Of a DNA stretch of 36,099 bases, positions 1 to 6,758 are shown one piece after another (the first letter of the stretch is position 1; every line of letters begins with the position of its first letter). This stretch comes from Microcaldota archaeon (GTDB lineage: Archaea; B1Sed10-29; B47-G15): contig QMVG01000008.1 in the NCBI GenBank assembly GCA_003660975.1, positions 1 to 36,099 of the forward strand, in the 5' to 3' direction. Under the pieces are notes generated by a model, which had not been told where the DNA came from, ran no database searches, and saw only the letters and a list, made by a program, of their open reading frames with translations. The position numbers were made by a program, and so were the translations under genes.

Positions 1-1
1 G

Positions 2-208
2 AAAAAGATAACAAGGAAGAAGAAAGTTAAGACAAGGGTCAGAAAAGAGAAGAGAGGTGTAAGAAAAATAAAGAAAAAGGGTAGCAAAAAGAAGGAGATT
101 ATACCCTTGTCAGAAGACAGCAGCAAAAAACTGGAAAAGACAGAGAAAATCATAAAGGAAAGAAAAAAGAAGCTTAAGAATTTAATAGATGTTATTGAGG
201 ACATATAG
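2..208 (+). CDS. C-terminal end of a Lys/Arg-rich protein (5' truncated)
   Basis: An open frame enters from the left edge and ends at a TAG at 206-208, giving the last 68 residues of a protein. The visible part is extremely basic (runs of K and R), followed by a mixed-charge helix-like segment ending in a short acidic and hydrophobic tail (LIDVIEDI). No domain can be recognised, and the start lies outside the window. A basic tail of this kind is common on nucleic-acid-binding or ribosome-associated proteins, but that is inference. The tandem TATA boxes after the stop suggest that the next gene starts its own transcript. Confidence 0.6.
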   Translation, partial: KKITRKKKVKTRVRKEKRGVRKIKKKGSKKKEIIPLSEDSSKKLEKTEKIIKERKKKLKNLIDVIEDI

Positions 209-293
209 GTGAAATATGTGAAAAAAAGCAAAAGATTTATAAATACATCCTACCAAATAGGCATGAAAGAAGGTAATATATTACAAGGCAACA

Positions 294-302
294 TTTATAA
301 AT
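294..302 (+). promoter_or_regulatory. TATA box of the archaellin-like gene (second of two tandem boxes)
   Basis: TTTATAAAT matches the archaeal TATA consensus. Initiation about 26 nt downstream would fall near 324, just before the ATGs at 332 and 350. An identical nonamer lies at 236-244, 58 bp upstream, so two start sites are possible. This placement is the main reason for not using the GTG at 209 as the archaellin start. Confidence 0.6.
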
Positions 303-349
303 CAGTTTTGAGTGTGTTAAACGTAACGCCTATGGATGGGGGCAAAAAG

Positions 350-961
350 ATGTCAAGGAAGGGTATATCTGGTATTGGTGTGCTTATTATATTCATTGCT
401 ATGATTCTCGTAGCTGCTGTGGCAGCCATGGTTTTGCTCCAAACAGTTAGCAGTTTAGAGGGTCAAGCATTGGCAACTGGAAAACAGGCAAAAGGAGAGG
501 TTTCATCTAAGTTCCAGGTGCAAAGTGTCGTGGGAGAAGCAAATGTCAGCAATAACAGCATTGTTTATTTGAGAATATCGCTTAAAGTGGCTCCTGGAAG
601 CCCTGATTTCATTCTAAACAGAACGCTTTTAAGCTATCAAACAGAACATGTTATAAGGACAGGAATAAAATACGTTAAGACACCAGAGGGAAACAATACA
701 GCAGAGGGAGCAAGAAACACTGTTAAAGGAAGGACGGATGTTTATACGGTTGTTTGGCTGAACAAAGATGCTAATATGAGTCAGGCGCAGAAATCCGCTG
801 TAATGCCTGAAGAGATTGTTGAAGCTTGGTATTACGCAAAGGACTTAGGACCTTATGACAGGGTAAGCTTGGCGATAACACCCAATGTTGGGACTGTTAG
901 CAGGGTTTACTTTACAGTGCCTTCAGTAATAACAAAAGACGTTGTTCCTCTATTCCCGTGA
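350..961 (+). CDS. Archaellin-like (flagellin-like) class III signal peptide protein
   Basis: The 203-residue product starts with a class III signal peptide: MSRKG, then ISGIG and a roughly 20-residue hydrophobic stretch. In archaellins and archaeal type IV pilins the GxGD peptidase cuts after this Gly, and the hydrophobic helix packs into the filament core. The rest is Asn/Ser/Val-rich with several N-x-S/T sites, consistent with an exported filament subunit. I chose ATG 350 because it follows GGGGG at 338-342 with 7 nt spacing and sits just after a TATA box. ATG 332 is the alternative. No arl motor genes are in the window, but a matching A24 peptidase is at 10856-11734. It could be an archaellin or a pilin; the N-terminus looks more archaellin-like. 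Confidence 0.75.
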   Translation: MSRKGISGIGVLIIFIAMILVAAVAAMVLLQTVSSLEGQALATGKQAKGEVSSKFQVQSVVGEANVSNNSIVYLRISLKVAPGSPDFILNRTLLSYQTEHVIRTGIKYVKTPEGNNTAEGARNTVKGRTDVYTVVWLNKDANMSQAQKSAVMPEEIVEAWYYAKDLGPYDRVSLAITPNVGTVSRVYFTVPSVITKDVVPLFP

Positions 962-965
962 GAAC

Positions 966-1589
966 ATGTCGGTCTTCTCAGCATTTGAGGAGAGCAGAGC
1001 CATTTTTTTGAAACTTTTGCGTATATTTCTGCTTTTCTTTTTGCTTTCCTTTGCTGTTTCATCTCTCTTTCCAGAAGCAAGCCAAATAGCTGTTAATTCA
1101 TACACAGTTATGCTACCAAGCTTTAACCTAATAAGCGAATACGCACCCATAATAAAATATGATGCATACAAGGTTTTTGGATTCATTGTTGCAAACAACC
1201 TTATTGTCATAGCTGTAATATGTTTCATAGGCTATTTTGGTTTGTCTTTTATACACCCAGCTGCTTTTGCTATGTTATCAGGGGCCTTGGCGGGCATTTA
1301 TTTAAATAACAACCTTACCCAATTCATCTATTTGTTGATATATACTAGTATGGAGGCATTTAACTATTTGATGGCAGCCACTGTTTCTATGAAGGACGCA
1401 GAGTTGAGAATGTCTTTCACATCTTTCAAAGGGCATCTAATTTACTTGCTCCAAAAAGGCATACCAAAAAGAAAAAAGAGCCGATTCACGCAAAAAATGA
1501 AGGATTTCATTCTCTTTGTTAATGTGCCTTTAACAGTATTCATAGCTTTGATTGAGACAGCCCTCATCGTAAACAGTCTCGGTGCATAG
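966..1589 (+). CDS. Integral membrane protein of unknown function
   Basis: This 207-residue protein has hydrophobic segments at roughly residues 20-38, 72-95, 97-113, 118-135 and 185-205, with a basic loop (KRKKSR) before the last. I do not recognise the family with confidence. The arrangement around the central NN...GYFG and SGALAGIYLNNN region weakly resembles SpoIIM/DUF95-type membrane proteins. ATG 966 lies 4 nt after the archaellin stop, so the two genes are probably co-transcribed. A role in filament export or anchoring is possible from position only. Confidence 0.55.
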   Translation: MSVFSAFEESRAIFLKLLRIFLLFFLLSFAVSSLFPEASQIAVNSYTVMLPSFNLISEYAPIIKYDAYKVFGFIVANNLIVIAVICFIGYFGLSFIHPAAFAMLSGALAGIYLNNNLTQFIYLLIYTSMEAFNYLMAATVSMKDAELRMSFTSFKGHLIYLLQKGIPKRKKSRFTQKMKDFILFVNVPLTVFIALIETALIVNSLGA

Positions 1590-1631
1590 TGTTATAAATA
1601 AGGTCATAGAAAAAATAAGTGTTCTAATTAT

Positions 1632-1705
1632 GGGCCCGTAGCTCAGCCTGGTAGAGCACTTGGCTTTTAACCAAGGAGTCGCGGGTTCAAATCCCGTCGG
1701 GCCCG
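1632..1705 (+). tRNA. tRNA-Lys(TTT)
   Basis: A complete cloverleaf can be drawn: acceptor GGGCCCG/CGGGCCC, D arm GCTCAGCCTGGTAGAGC, anticodon stem CTTGG/CCAAG with loop CTTTTAA (anticodon TTT), T arm GCGGG/CCCGT with loop TTCAAAT, and discriminator G. CCA is not encoded and no intron is seen. A TATA box (TTATAAATA, 1592-1600) lies upstream. The 3' end is only 2 nt before the ATG of the next gene. It is closely similar to the tRNA-Lys(CTT) at 32113-32186. Confidence 0.97.
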
Positions 1706-1707
1706 TT

Positions 1708-2100
1708 ATGAAAAGCAAAAGCAGAATTTTATTGTTTAGACTTGTCTTTGCAATTTCTCTTCTCATCATATTCATTCTACTATTACAGGAATTCCGCCAT
1801 TTTGGCAATCCAATTAAAAGAGAAGCATACTTTGATGAGAAATTGAACGAAAGGATAAGGGATTGTTATGCTCTTAGGATGGACTCACCCCAAGTTTCTG
1901 TACACTATAAAGCCCATACATATATGAATATAGAAACACTGCTCAGGCACACAAAGATACCTGTGTCAGAGGTTAGGTTCAGGAGCTGTCCTGACAGCTT
2001 TTCATTGTGTAACCCAGATGAAGTTTACGTGGAATATGAGAGCTATGCGACAGCCATTGTCCGCTTTGAAAATGGCATTTGTTATATTGATTTCCGTTAA
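1708..2100 (+). CDS. Small single-span membrane protein, unknown function
   Basis: The 130-residue product has a basic N-terminus, one hydrophobic segment (about residues 8-26) and a soluble domain with four cysteines (residues 53, 94, 101 and 125) that may pair if it faces outward. I do not recognise it. An in-frame upstream start at 1660 would lie inside the tRNA-Lys gene, so ATG 1708 is used. That ATG is 2 nt past the mature tRNA 3' end, so tRNA end processing would leave a near-leaderless mRNA. No Shine-Dalgarno sequence is possible within that spacing. Confidence 0.6.
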   Translation: MKSKSRILLFRLVFAISLLIIFILLLQEFRHFGNPIKREAYFDEKLNERIRDCYALRMDSPQVSVHYKAHTYMNIETLLRHTKIPVSEVRFRSCPDSFSLCNPDEVYVEYESYATAIVRFENGICYIDFR

Positions 2101-2138
2101 GCTGAAAGCCTTAAATACATCAAATATTTAATCACATT

Positions 2139-3773
2139 ATGAAGTATTTTGCTCTAATTTGCTTTTTACTTGTTGTATTGCCAAGTGCATATCCCATATA
2201 CGCAGGTAATATAGGCTATGCCAAGATGCTGTATTCTGTTGAAGGAGATATGAAAGACGCCACTATGTACCTACATGTGCCTTTTGACAGCGAGTATCAA
2301 AAGGTGGAACAGATAACAGCACTTTCCACATATGAAGACGAGATAGGCAGATATGCAAAGCTGACAGGAAACTTTAAGTTTGAAGCTATCATTGATGTAA
2401 ATACCTCTGCTGCTGAGATAAACAGCAATCCTCTTATGCCTTTGAATCTTCCTTCTATGAAAGAATATCTTAAAAGCAGTGGGAAAATTACCCCAAATAA
2501 CACACAAATACGCGCGTTAGCTAAAGAGATAAGTCACGGACTGCCAAGAGAGCTTGATGTCATAAAAGCAGTCGTTGATTGGGTTCGCCAGAATATAGAA
2601 TATTATTATGATGAAAATAGAACCATTACTGTGCTAACAGCACAACAATTGCTTCAAACAAAGAAAGGCGTTTGCGGAGATTTTTCAGTTCTCACAGCTT
2701 CTTTGCTTCGTTCTTTGGGTATTCCTACCAAGTATATAGAAGGTTGGCAGTATACTGGCGAGAGCTTCCAATTGCATGCATGGCTTGAGGCTTATGTTCC
2801 TGGCACTGGCTGGGTATCTGTTGACCCAACGAACGGTGAAATAGGGCTGTTAGACGCAGGCCATATAAAGGTTATGGAAGGCGTGGACCCAAGCGAGATG
2901 GCCAACAAAATAAGGTATGTTGGTACTTTGCCAGATTATAAAATTAAGCGAAATGTCACTTTGTTAACATACAAGCCATTTTACTCTCTCTTTGACACGC
3001 AGCTTTCTATTTCGCCACGCATAGCAGGACCCTCTGAGCTTGTAAGAGCAAATCTTGAGATAAAAAATCTTAAGGATACATATATGATAGCCTCCTTAAA
3101 CATTGTAACAACAAAAGGACTCAGACTACTTGACGATTTTAAAACAGTCATTTTGCCTCCTAGGTCCAAGAAGAATGTTAGTTTTGCATTTTACGTGCCT
3201 GATGACTTAGAGGAAGGTTATTCTTACACCTATTTTGTAAAAATTTACGGTCCAAATGTGAGCGTTACAGAAGCGATGCAAGCAGAGGCATCAAAAGAGT
3301 CAAAACCAATAAGCAACATAGAGGTCAACACGCTTTACAAATACCTCAGAAATAATTCCATATCTATTGCCTTTTTGCTGCACAATGTGGGAACTGTGGC
3401 TATAGAAAACATAGAAGCAAGCTTGTCATGTGGTGCTTTTAAACAAAAAAAATCTATTGCATTGCTCCCAGGAGAAAAGAAGAGCATTGACTTTAGCATT
3501 CCTGTTGTCGCTAATAAAAGTTCCTATATATTTACATTGGAGCTGACTTATGAAGGGAAGAGGCAGATGCAGAGCATATATTTTGAGATTCCAAGCAACG
3601 AAGGAGAGCAGGAGAACAGTGAGGGAATCCCTGTATTCAAGGTGATTATAACTGTTCTAATTGCTGTTCTCATTTTTGTTTTCATACTTCTCATTGTTCC
3701 TTATATTAGCAAAGGCAAAAAACCATTTGCATCGCGCATATCTCTACATAAAATAATAAAGAAAAAGAAATGA
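2139..3773 (+). CDS. Exported, membrane-anchored transglutaminase-like protein
   Basis: The 544-residue product has an N-terminal signal sequence (about 1-22), a transglutaminase-like core, beta-rich CARF-like or CARDB-like segments after it, and a C-terminal membrane span (about 500-522) with a basic tail. The catalytic triad is visible: Cys179 in KKGVCGDFS, His213 in LHAWLEAY and Asp229 in VSVDPTNG. Such archaeal proteins are thought to be surface peptidases or cross-linking enzymes; the substrate is unknown. The active domain should lie outside the cell with the tail in the cytoplasm. AT-rich TTAAATA at 2111-2117 is a possible TATA element that would give a nearly leaderless transcript from ATG 2139. 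Confidence 0.8.
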   Translation: MKYFALICFLLVVLPSAYPIYAGNIGYAKMLYSVEGDMKDATMYLHVPFDSEYQKVEQITALSTYEDEIGRYAKLTGNFKFEAIIDVNTSAAEINSNPLMPLNLPSMKEYLKSSGKITPNNTQIRALAKEISHGLPRELDVIKAVVDWVRQNIEYYYDENRTITVLTAQQLLQTKKGVCGDFSVLTASLLRSLGIPTKYIEGWQYTGESFQLHAWLEAYVPGTGWVSVDPTNGEIGLLDAGHIKVMEGVDPSEMANKIRYVGTLPDYKIKRNVTLLTYKPFYSLFDTQLSISPRIAGPSELVRANLEIKNLKDTYMIASLNIVTTKGLRLLDDFKTVILPPRSKKNVSFAFYVPDDLEEGYSYTYFVKIYGPNVSVTEAMQAEASKESKPISNIEVNTLYKYLRNNSISIAFLLHNVGTVAIENIEASLSCGAFKQKKSIALLPGEKKSIDFSIPVVANKSSYIFTLELTYEGKRQMQSIYFEIPSNEGEQENSEGIPVFKVIITVLIAVLIFVFILLIVPYISKGKKPFASRISLHKIIKKKK

Positions 3774-3807
3774 TTTTATATCTGATAATCAAAAATACTT
3801 TAATCAA

Positions 3808-3881
3808 GCGCCAGTAGTCTAGTTTGGTTAGGACATAGGCTTGCCAAGCCTATAGCCCGGGTTCAAATCCCGGCTGGCGCA
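3808..3881 (+). tRNA. tRNA-Gly(GCC)
   Basis: The acceptor pairs GCGCCAG with CTGGCGC. The anticodon stem TAGGC/GCCTA encloses loop TTGCCAA (anticodon GCC), the T arm is CCGGG/CCCGG with TTCAAAT, and the discriminator is A. No CCA is encoded. TTTTATAT near 3773-3780 is a plausible TATA box. The rnp4 gene begins 34 nt downstream, which is notable because Rnp4 is a subunit of the enzyme that trims tRNA 5' ends. Confidence 0.96.
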
Positions 3882-3915
3882 CTGCTTTTTATTTGTGATT
3901 GTCCATTATCAAGGT

Positions 3916-4272
3916 ATGAGCAAAAGAAAGGCAAAGCCAAAGTGGATAAAAGAGATTGCTAAAAAAAGAATTCTCAGCCTACTTGAGCAGGCAAAAGAGA
4001 CAGTTTTTTCTAATTCAGACAGAACTAAGCGTTACGTGGAGCTGGCATTGGCCTTAAGCAAAAAGTATAATGTGAGCATTGGCCCTGATTGGAAAAAACA
4101 CGTATGTAAAAACTGCCACACTGTTCTCATAGAGGGCTTTAACCTGCAGGTTAGGACATCAAAGAAGACAGGCACAGTAATTTACAAATGCAAGGAATGT
4201 GGAGCTGTTAAGAGATATCCTTACAAAGGCAAAGTATTTATAAAAGAAAAAACACTAAACACTACACATTGA
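3916..4272 (+). CDS. rnp4: RNase P protein component 4 (Rpp21 family)
   Basis: This 118-residue basic protein has the Rpp21 layout: N-terminal helices with the RYVELALAL segment, then a zinc ribbon with paired cysteines (CKNC and CKEC) and a closing R-Y-P-Y motif. Rpp21/Rnp4 binds the specificity domain of archaeal RNase P RNA and helps remove tRNA 5' leaders. ATG 3916 is chosen because homologues start MSKRK-like and AGGT precedes it closely; a GTG/ATT-type start 21 nt upstream is less likely. It heads the translation gene block, as in many archaea. Confidence 0.85.
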   Translation: MSKRKAKPKWIKEIAKKRILSLLEQAKETVFSNSDRTKRYVELALALSKKYNVSIGPDWKKHVCKNCHTVLIEGFNLQVRTSKKTGTVIYKCKECGAVKRYPYKGKVFIKEKTLNTTH

Positions 4273-4313
4273 GATGCTCTTCTCAATTTCTTACACGCTT
4301 CTAAGGTGAATGA

Positions 4314-4931
4314 ATGGTATCAATAAAGGAAATAAAGGCAGAAGACTTTATAGAAAAAGCAAGCTCTGAACTTAAAAGATTCCCTGAGCTGAAAGCACCT
4401 GCTTGGGCGTCCTTTGTTAAAACAGGGGCACACAGAGAAAGAAAACCAGAGAGACCTGATTGGTGGTATCTGCGTTGCGCTTCAATTTTGAGGAGATTAT
4501 ACATTGAAGGAAATGTTGGTGTAGGCAGGTTGAGGACCTGGTATGGAGGAAGGAAAAACAGAGGTAGCAAACCAGAAAAACATGTGGATGCCTCAGCACA
4601 TATCATAAGAAGCTCACTACAACAACTTGAAAATGCTGGTTTGGTAAAGAAAGAGAAATTTGGAAGAAGCCTTTCACCAAAAGGACGTTCATTCGTTGAT
4701 AAAATTGTATTGTCCTTAAGGCCCAAAATTGAGAGGAAGGAGGAAGTGAAGAGGGATGAATCAAGAGGAAGAAGCACAAAAAGAACTACAAAAAAGGCTA
4801 CAGCAAGAACTGGAAAGAAGGCAACTAGAACTACAAAAGCAAGCACTACTAAGAAGCCTTCTAGAACCAAAAGCAAAGGAAAGGCTGACAAGGATAAAAA
4901 TAGCAAACCCAGAACTAGGTCAAAAAGTTGA
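4314..4931 (+). CDS. rps19e: 30S ribosomal protein S19e with overprinted basic tail
   Basis: Residues 1-147 are a typical S19e, a winged-helix-like ribosomal protein of the small-subunit head: PDWWYLRCASILRR, VGVGRLRTWYGG and LSPKGRSFVDKI are all family signatures. Known archaeal S19e proteins are about 150 residues. Here the frame continues for 58 more residues, rich in K, R, T and S, and that whole extension (from about residue 148) is read from the PDCD5 gene in another frame. The start is supported by AAGGTGA at 4301-4307. The tail resembles basic RNA-binding or histone-H1-like tails; whether it is made and useful is unknown. Confidence 0.93.
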   Translation: MVSIKEIKAEDFIEKASSELKRFPELKAPAWASFVKTGAHRERKPERPDWWYLRCASILRRLYIEGNVGVGRLRTWYGGRKNRGSKPEKHVDASAHIIRSSLQQLENAGLVKKEKFGRSLSPKGRSFVDKIVLSLRPKIERKEEVKRDESRGRSTKRTTKKATARTGKKATRTTKASTTKKPSRTKSKGKADKDKNSKPRTRSKS

Positions 4932-5055
4932 GTCACTTATACTTTCCCTTTATCAGATGGGAAGCATAAAAAGGAAGATAAATGAGGAGGAGTTTATAAC
5001 CTTATTACGCAAGGTTTCAGAAAGAAAGAGGAGGACTAGAATAATAAGAAAGTGA
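4756..5055 (+). CDS. PDCD5-family DNA-binding protein
   Basis: The 99-residue product has the PDCD5/TFAR19 architecture: an N-terminal charged helix rich in Q, E and R, the conserved QKQALLRSLLEPKAKERL block, IKIANPELGQKVE, and a helical C-terminus with a basic end. Archaeal members are small DNA-binding or chaperone-like proteins of uncertain role. Its start lies inside the S19e frame, with an A/G-rich GGAGG-containing ribosome-binding region (about 4735-4750) just upstream. The first 176 nt overlap S19e in a different frame. L39e follows after 5 nt, so all three are surely one operon. Confidence 0.9.
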   Translation: MNQEEEAQKELQKRLQQELERRQLELQKQALLRSLLEPKAKERLTRIKIANPELGQKVESLILSLYQMGSIKRKINEEEFITLLRKVSERKRRTRIIRK

Positions 5056-5060
5056 TCTAA

Positions 5061-5243
5061 ATGGCAAGACACAAGAGCGAGGAAAAGAAGAAGCACTTGA
5101 GTCATGAGTTAAAAAAGAACAGAAGGGCACCTGTGTGGGTAGCTCTTAAGATGCAGACAAGAGAGGTTTTGAGAGAGAGGCTAAGACATTGGAGAAGAAG
5201 TAAGCTTGGAAAGAAGATAAGAAAATACGGACGTGAGGCCTAA
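5061..5243 (+). CDS. rpl39e: 50S ribosomal protein L39e
   Basis: A 60-residue, very basic protein with the L39e signature: KKNRRAPVWVALKM and RHWRRSKLGK. L39e lies in the peptide exit tunnel, in the position occupied by a bacterial uL23 extension. It is about nine residues longer than the usual 51, with extra residues at both ends. Its stop overlaps the next start as TAATG, so translation of L31e is probably coupled to it. Confidence 0.95.
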   Translation: MARHKSEEKKKHLSHELKKNRRAPVWVALKMQTREVLRERLRHWRRSKLGKKIRKYGREA

Positions 5244-5671
5244 TGCCAAAAGTTGAGGAAAAGAACAAAGAGCAAAAAGTAGAAAATAAAGTAGAGAAAA
5301 AGAAGAAGGGAAAAGAAGAAGAAAAGACAGAGCCAGCTAAGACACCAAAGAAAAAGGAAACTGAGGAGAAAAAAGAAAGCAAGGCTGAAGCAAAGAAAAA
5401 AGAAGTAGGGAAAAAAGAAAAAGAGAAGAAAGAAGAAAAGCTCGTTTCTATTTCTTTGAAAGAGGCATGGAAGGCACCGCGAACCAAGAGGGCTAGGGCT
5501 GCCGTTAAAATTTTGAAAAAAGAGCTCAAAAAACATATTAAGAAAGATGTCGCAATAAGCACAGAGCTAAACATGAAGATATGGGAACATGGAATACAAA
5601 AGCCTCCCAGAAGACTTAGGATAAGAGTTGAGATAACAAAGGATAAGGCAATCGCTTATCCGATGGAGTAG
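5243..5671 (+). CDS. rpl31e: 50S ribosomal protein L31e with long charged N-terminal extension
   Basis: Residues 67-142 are the L31e domain (LVSISLKEAWKAPRTKRARAA, then HGIQKPPRRLRIRVE), a protein next to the exit tunnel. Residues 1-66 are almost only K and E with a few P, T and A, and are probably disordered or a single charged helix. Archaeal L31e is usually under 100 residues, so this extension is unusual. The ATG shares bases with the L39e stop and no better internal methionine exists before the domain, so the extension appears to be truly translated. aIF6 follows 7 nt later. Confidence 0.93.
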   Translation: MPKVEEKNKEQKVENKVEKKKKGKEEEKTEPAKTPKKKETEEKKESKAEAKKKEVGKKEKEKKEEKLVSISLKEAWKAPRTKRARAAVKILKKELKKHIKKDVAISTELNMKIWEHGIQKPPRRLRIRVEITKDKAIAYPME

Positions 5672-5678
5672 AGCTAAA

Positions 5679-6320
5679 ATGATATACAAGGCCGCAAACT
5701 ACGGCTCTCCTTATATAGGTATCTACTGCCTGCTTAACGATAACTATGCATTTGTGGCCCCGAACGTGGACCCAAACTTTGAAGCAGTGATAAGGCGCTT
5801 GGACGTTGATGTAGTGAAAATAAGTATTGCAGATACATACTTGCCTGCTCTCTTCGCCTCTGTTAATAACAAAAGAATAATCTTGAGCCAATTGGCCACA
5901 AGAGATGAGATAAAGGTGTTCAAGGATTACTTTTCTGACGTGATAATCTTAAGCACCAGTTATACTGCTGTTGGGAATCTGCTTTCAATGAATGACTATG
6001 GCATCGTTGCAGCGAAAGAGATAGCAGAAGAGTTGAAAGAGGCAAAAGCCATGACTGTTGCAGGTTCTGACCTGCTTGGTGCTTCTCTTTACGCAAATAA
6101 CCTCGCATTTCTCTCGCACCCAGACACATCTGATGAGGAAATGGAGCAGATAAGGAAAGTGCTTAAAGTTGATGGTGGGAAGGGCACAGTAAACTTTGGT
6201 GACCCCATGGTAGCAACAGGTATCATAGGAAATAAGAAGGGCATCATTGTAGGGGAACGTAGTACAGGCCCTGAAATGAATAGAATAGATGACATATTTA
6301 TTTTTGAAAAATCTGAATGA
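5679..6320 (+). CDS. eif6: Translation initiation factor aIF6
   Basis: The 213-residue product matches the pentein-fold aIF6 family: repeated beta-alpha-beta units with GSPYIGIYCLLND at the start, VPN-like APNVDPNFE, the DTYLPALFASVNN segment and the late STGPEMNRIDDIF block. aIF6 binds the large ribosomal subunit and prevents premature joining with the small one. The length is close to the usual 220. In many archaea the LX (L18a/L20a) gene lies next, before prefoldin; it is absent here. Confidence 0.94.
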   Translation: MIYKAANYGSPYIGIYCLLNDNYAFVAPNVDPNFEAVIRRLDVDVVKISIADTYLPALFASVNNKRIILSQLATRDEIKVFKDYFSDVIILSTSYTAVGNLLSMNDYGIVAAKEIAEELKEAKAMTVAGSDLLGASLYANNLAFLSHPDTSDEEMEQIRKVLKVDGGKGTVNFGDPMVATGIIGNKKGIIVGERSTGPEMNRIDDIFIFEKSE

Positions 6321-6322
6321 TA

Positions 6323-6330
6323 AAAGGAGG
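6323..6330 (+). promoter_or_regulatory. Shine-Dalgarno sequence deciding the prefoldin alpha start
   Basis: AAAGGAGG lies 7 nt before ATG 6338. An in-frame ATG at 6317, which overlaps the aIF6 stop, has no such site, so initiation at 6338 is favoured. Confidence 0.75.
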
Positions 6331-6337
6331 TTTTGCT

Positions 6338-6754
6338 ATGGCAGACGCAAAGAAGGTGAAGGCCGACCAGAAGGACATAGTTACTGCTAAATATCTTGAA
6401 CAGCAGATGACAGCTTTTCAAAACGAGATAAACAGGCTTCGGAACATGGCAAATGAGACAAGAAGAACCATATCCGCTTTAGAGGACCTAAAGCAATTTA
6501 AGGGAAAGCAGAATTCAATAGTGCCACTAGGTGCAGGGGTTTTTTTACACAGCACTGTTGACTTAACAAAGCCCACACTTGTGGATATGGGAGCAGGTGT
6601 TGTCGTGGAAAAAGAGATAGATGAGGCAATAAGTATCTTGAGGGAGCGTTTGAAGAATATAGATGAAAATGTGAAGGTTCTGACTGCTAATTTATCAAAA
6701 ATGTCAAAACAGTACAACAGCATTCTTATGAAACTTTATCAGCAGCAGGCGTGA
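6338..6754 (+). CDS. pfdA: Prefoldin subunit alpha
   Basis: This 138-residue protein has the prefoldin alpha plan: an N-terminal coiled coil (KYLEQQMTAFQNEINRL), a central beta hairpin region (SIVPLGAGVFLHSTV, VDMGAGVVVEKE) and a C-terminal coiled coil. Prefoldin alpha2-beta4 hexamers hold unfolded proteins and pass them to the thermosome. The gene sits between aIF6 and ftsY, the usual archaeal order. The start follows the strong ribosome-binding site at 6323-6330. Confidence 0.93.
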   Translation: MADAKKVKADQKDIVTAKYLEQQMTAFQNEINRLRNMANETRRTISALEDLKQFKGKQNSIVPLGAGVFLHSTVDLTKPTLVDMGAGVVVEKEIDEAISILRERLKNIDENVKVLTANLSKMSKQYNSILMKLYQQQA

Positions 6755-6758
6755 GCAT

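Noticed and set aside
209-349. Upstream extension of the archaellin-like gene from GTG 209
   Set aside because: It would put 47 residues before a class III signal peptide and include both TATA boxes.
4301-4936. Long minus-strand frame opposite S19e, and similar ones opposite L31e, serS and others
   Set aside because: They are low-complexity shadows of lysine-rich genes with no ribosome-binding site and no recognisable domain.
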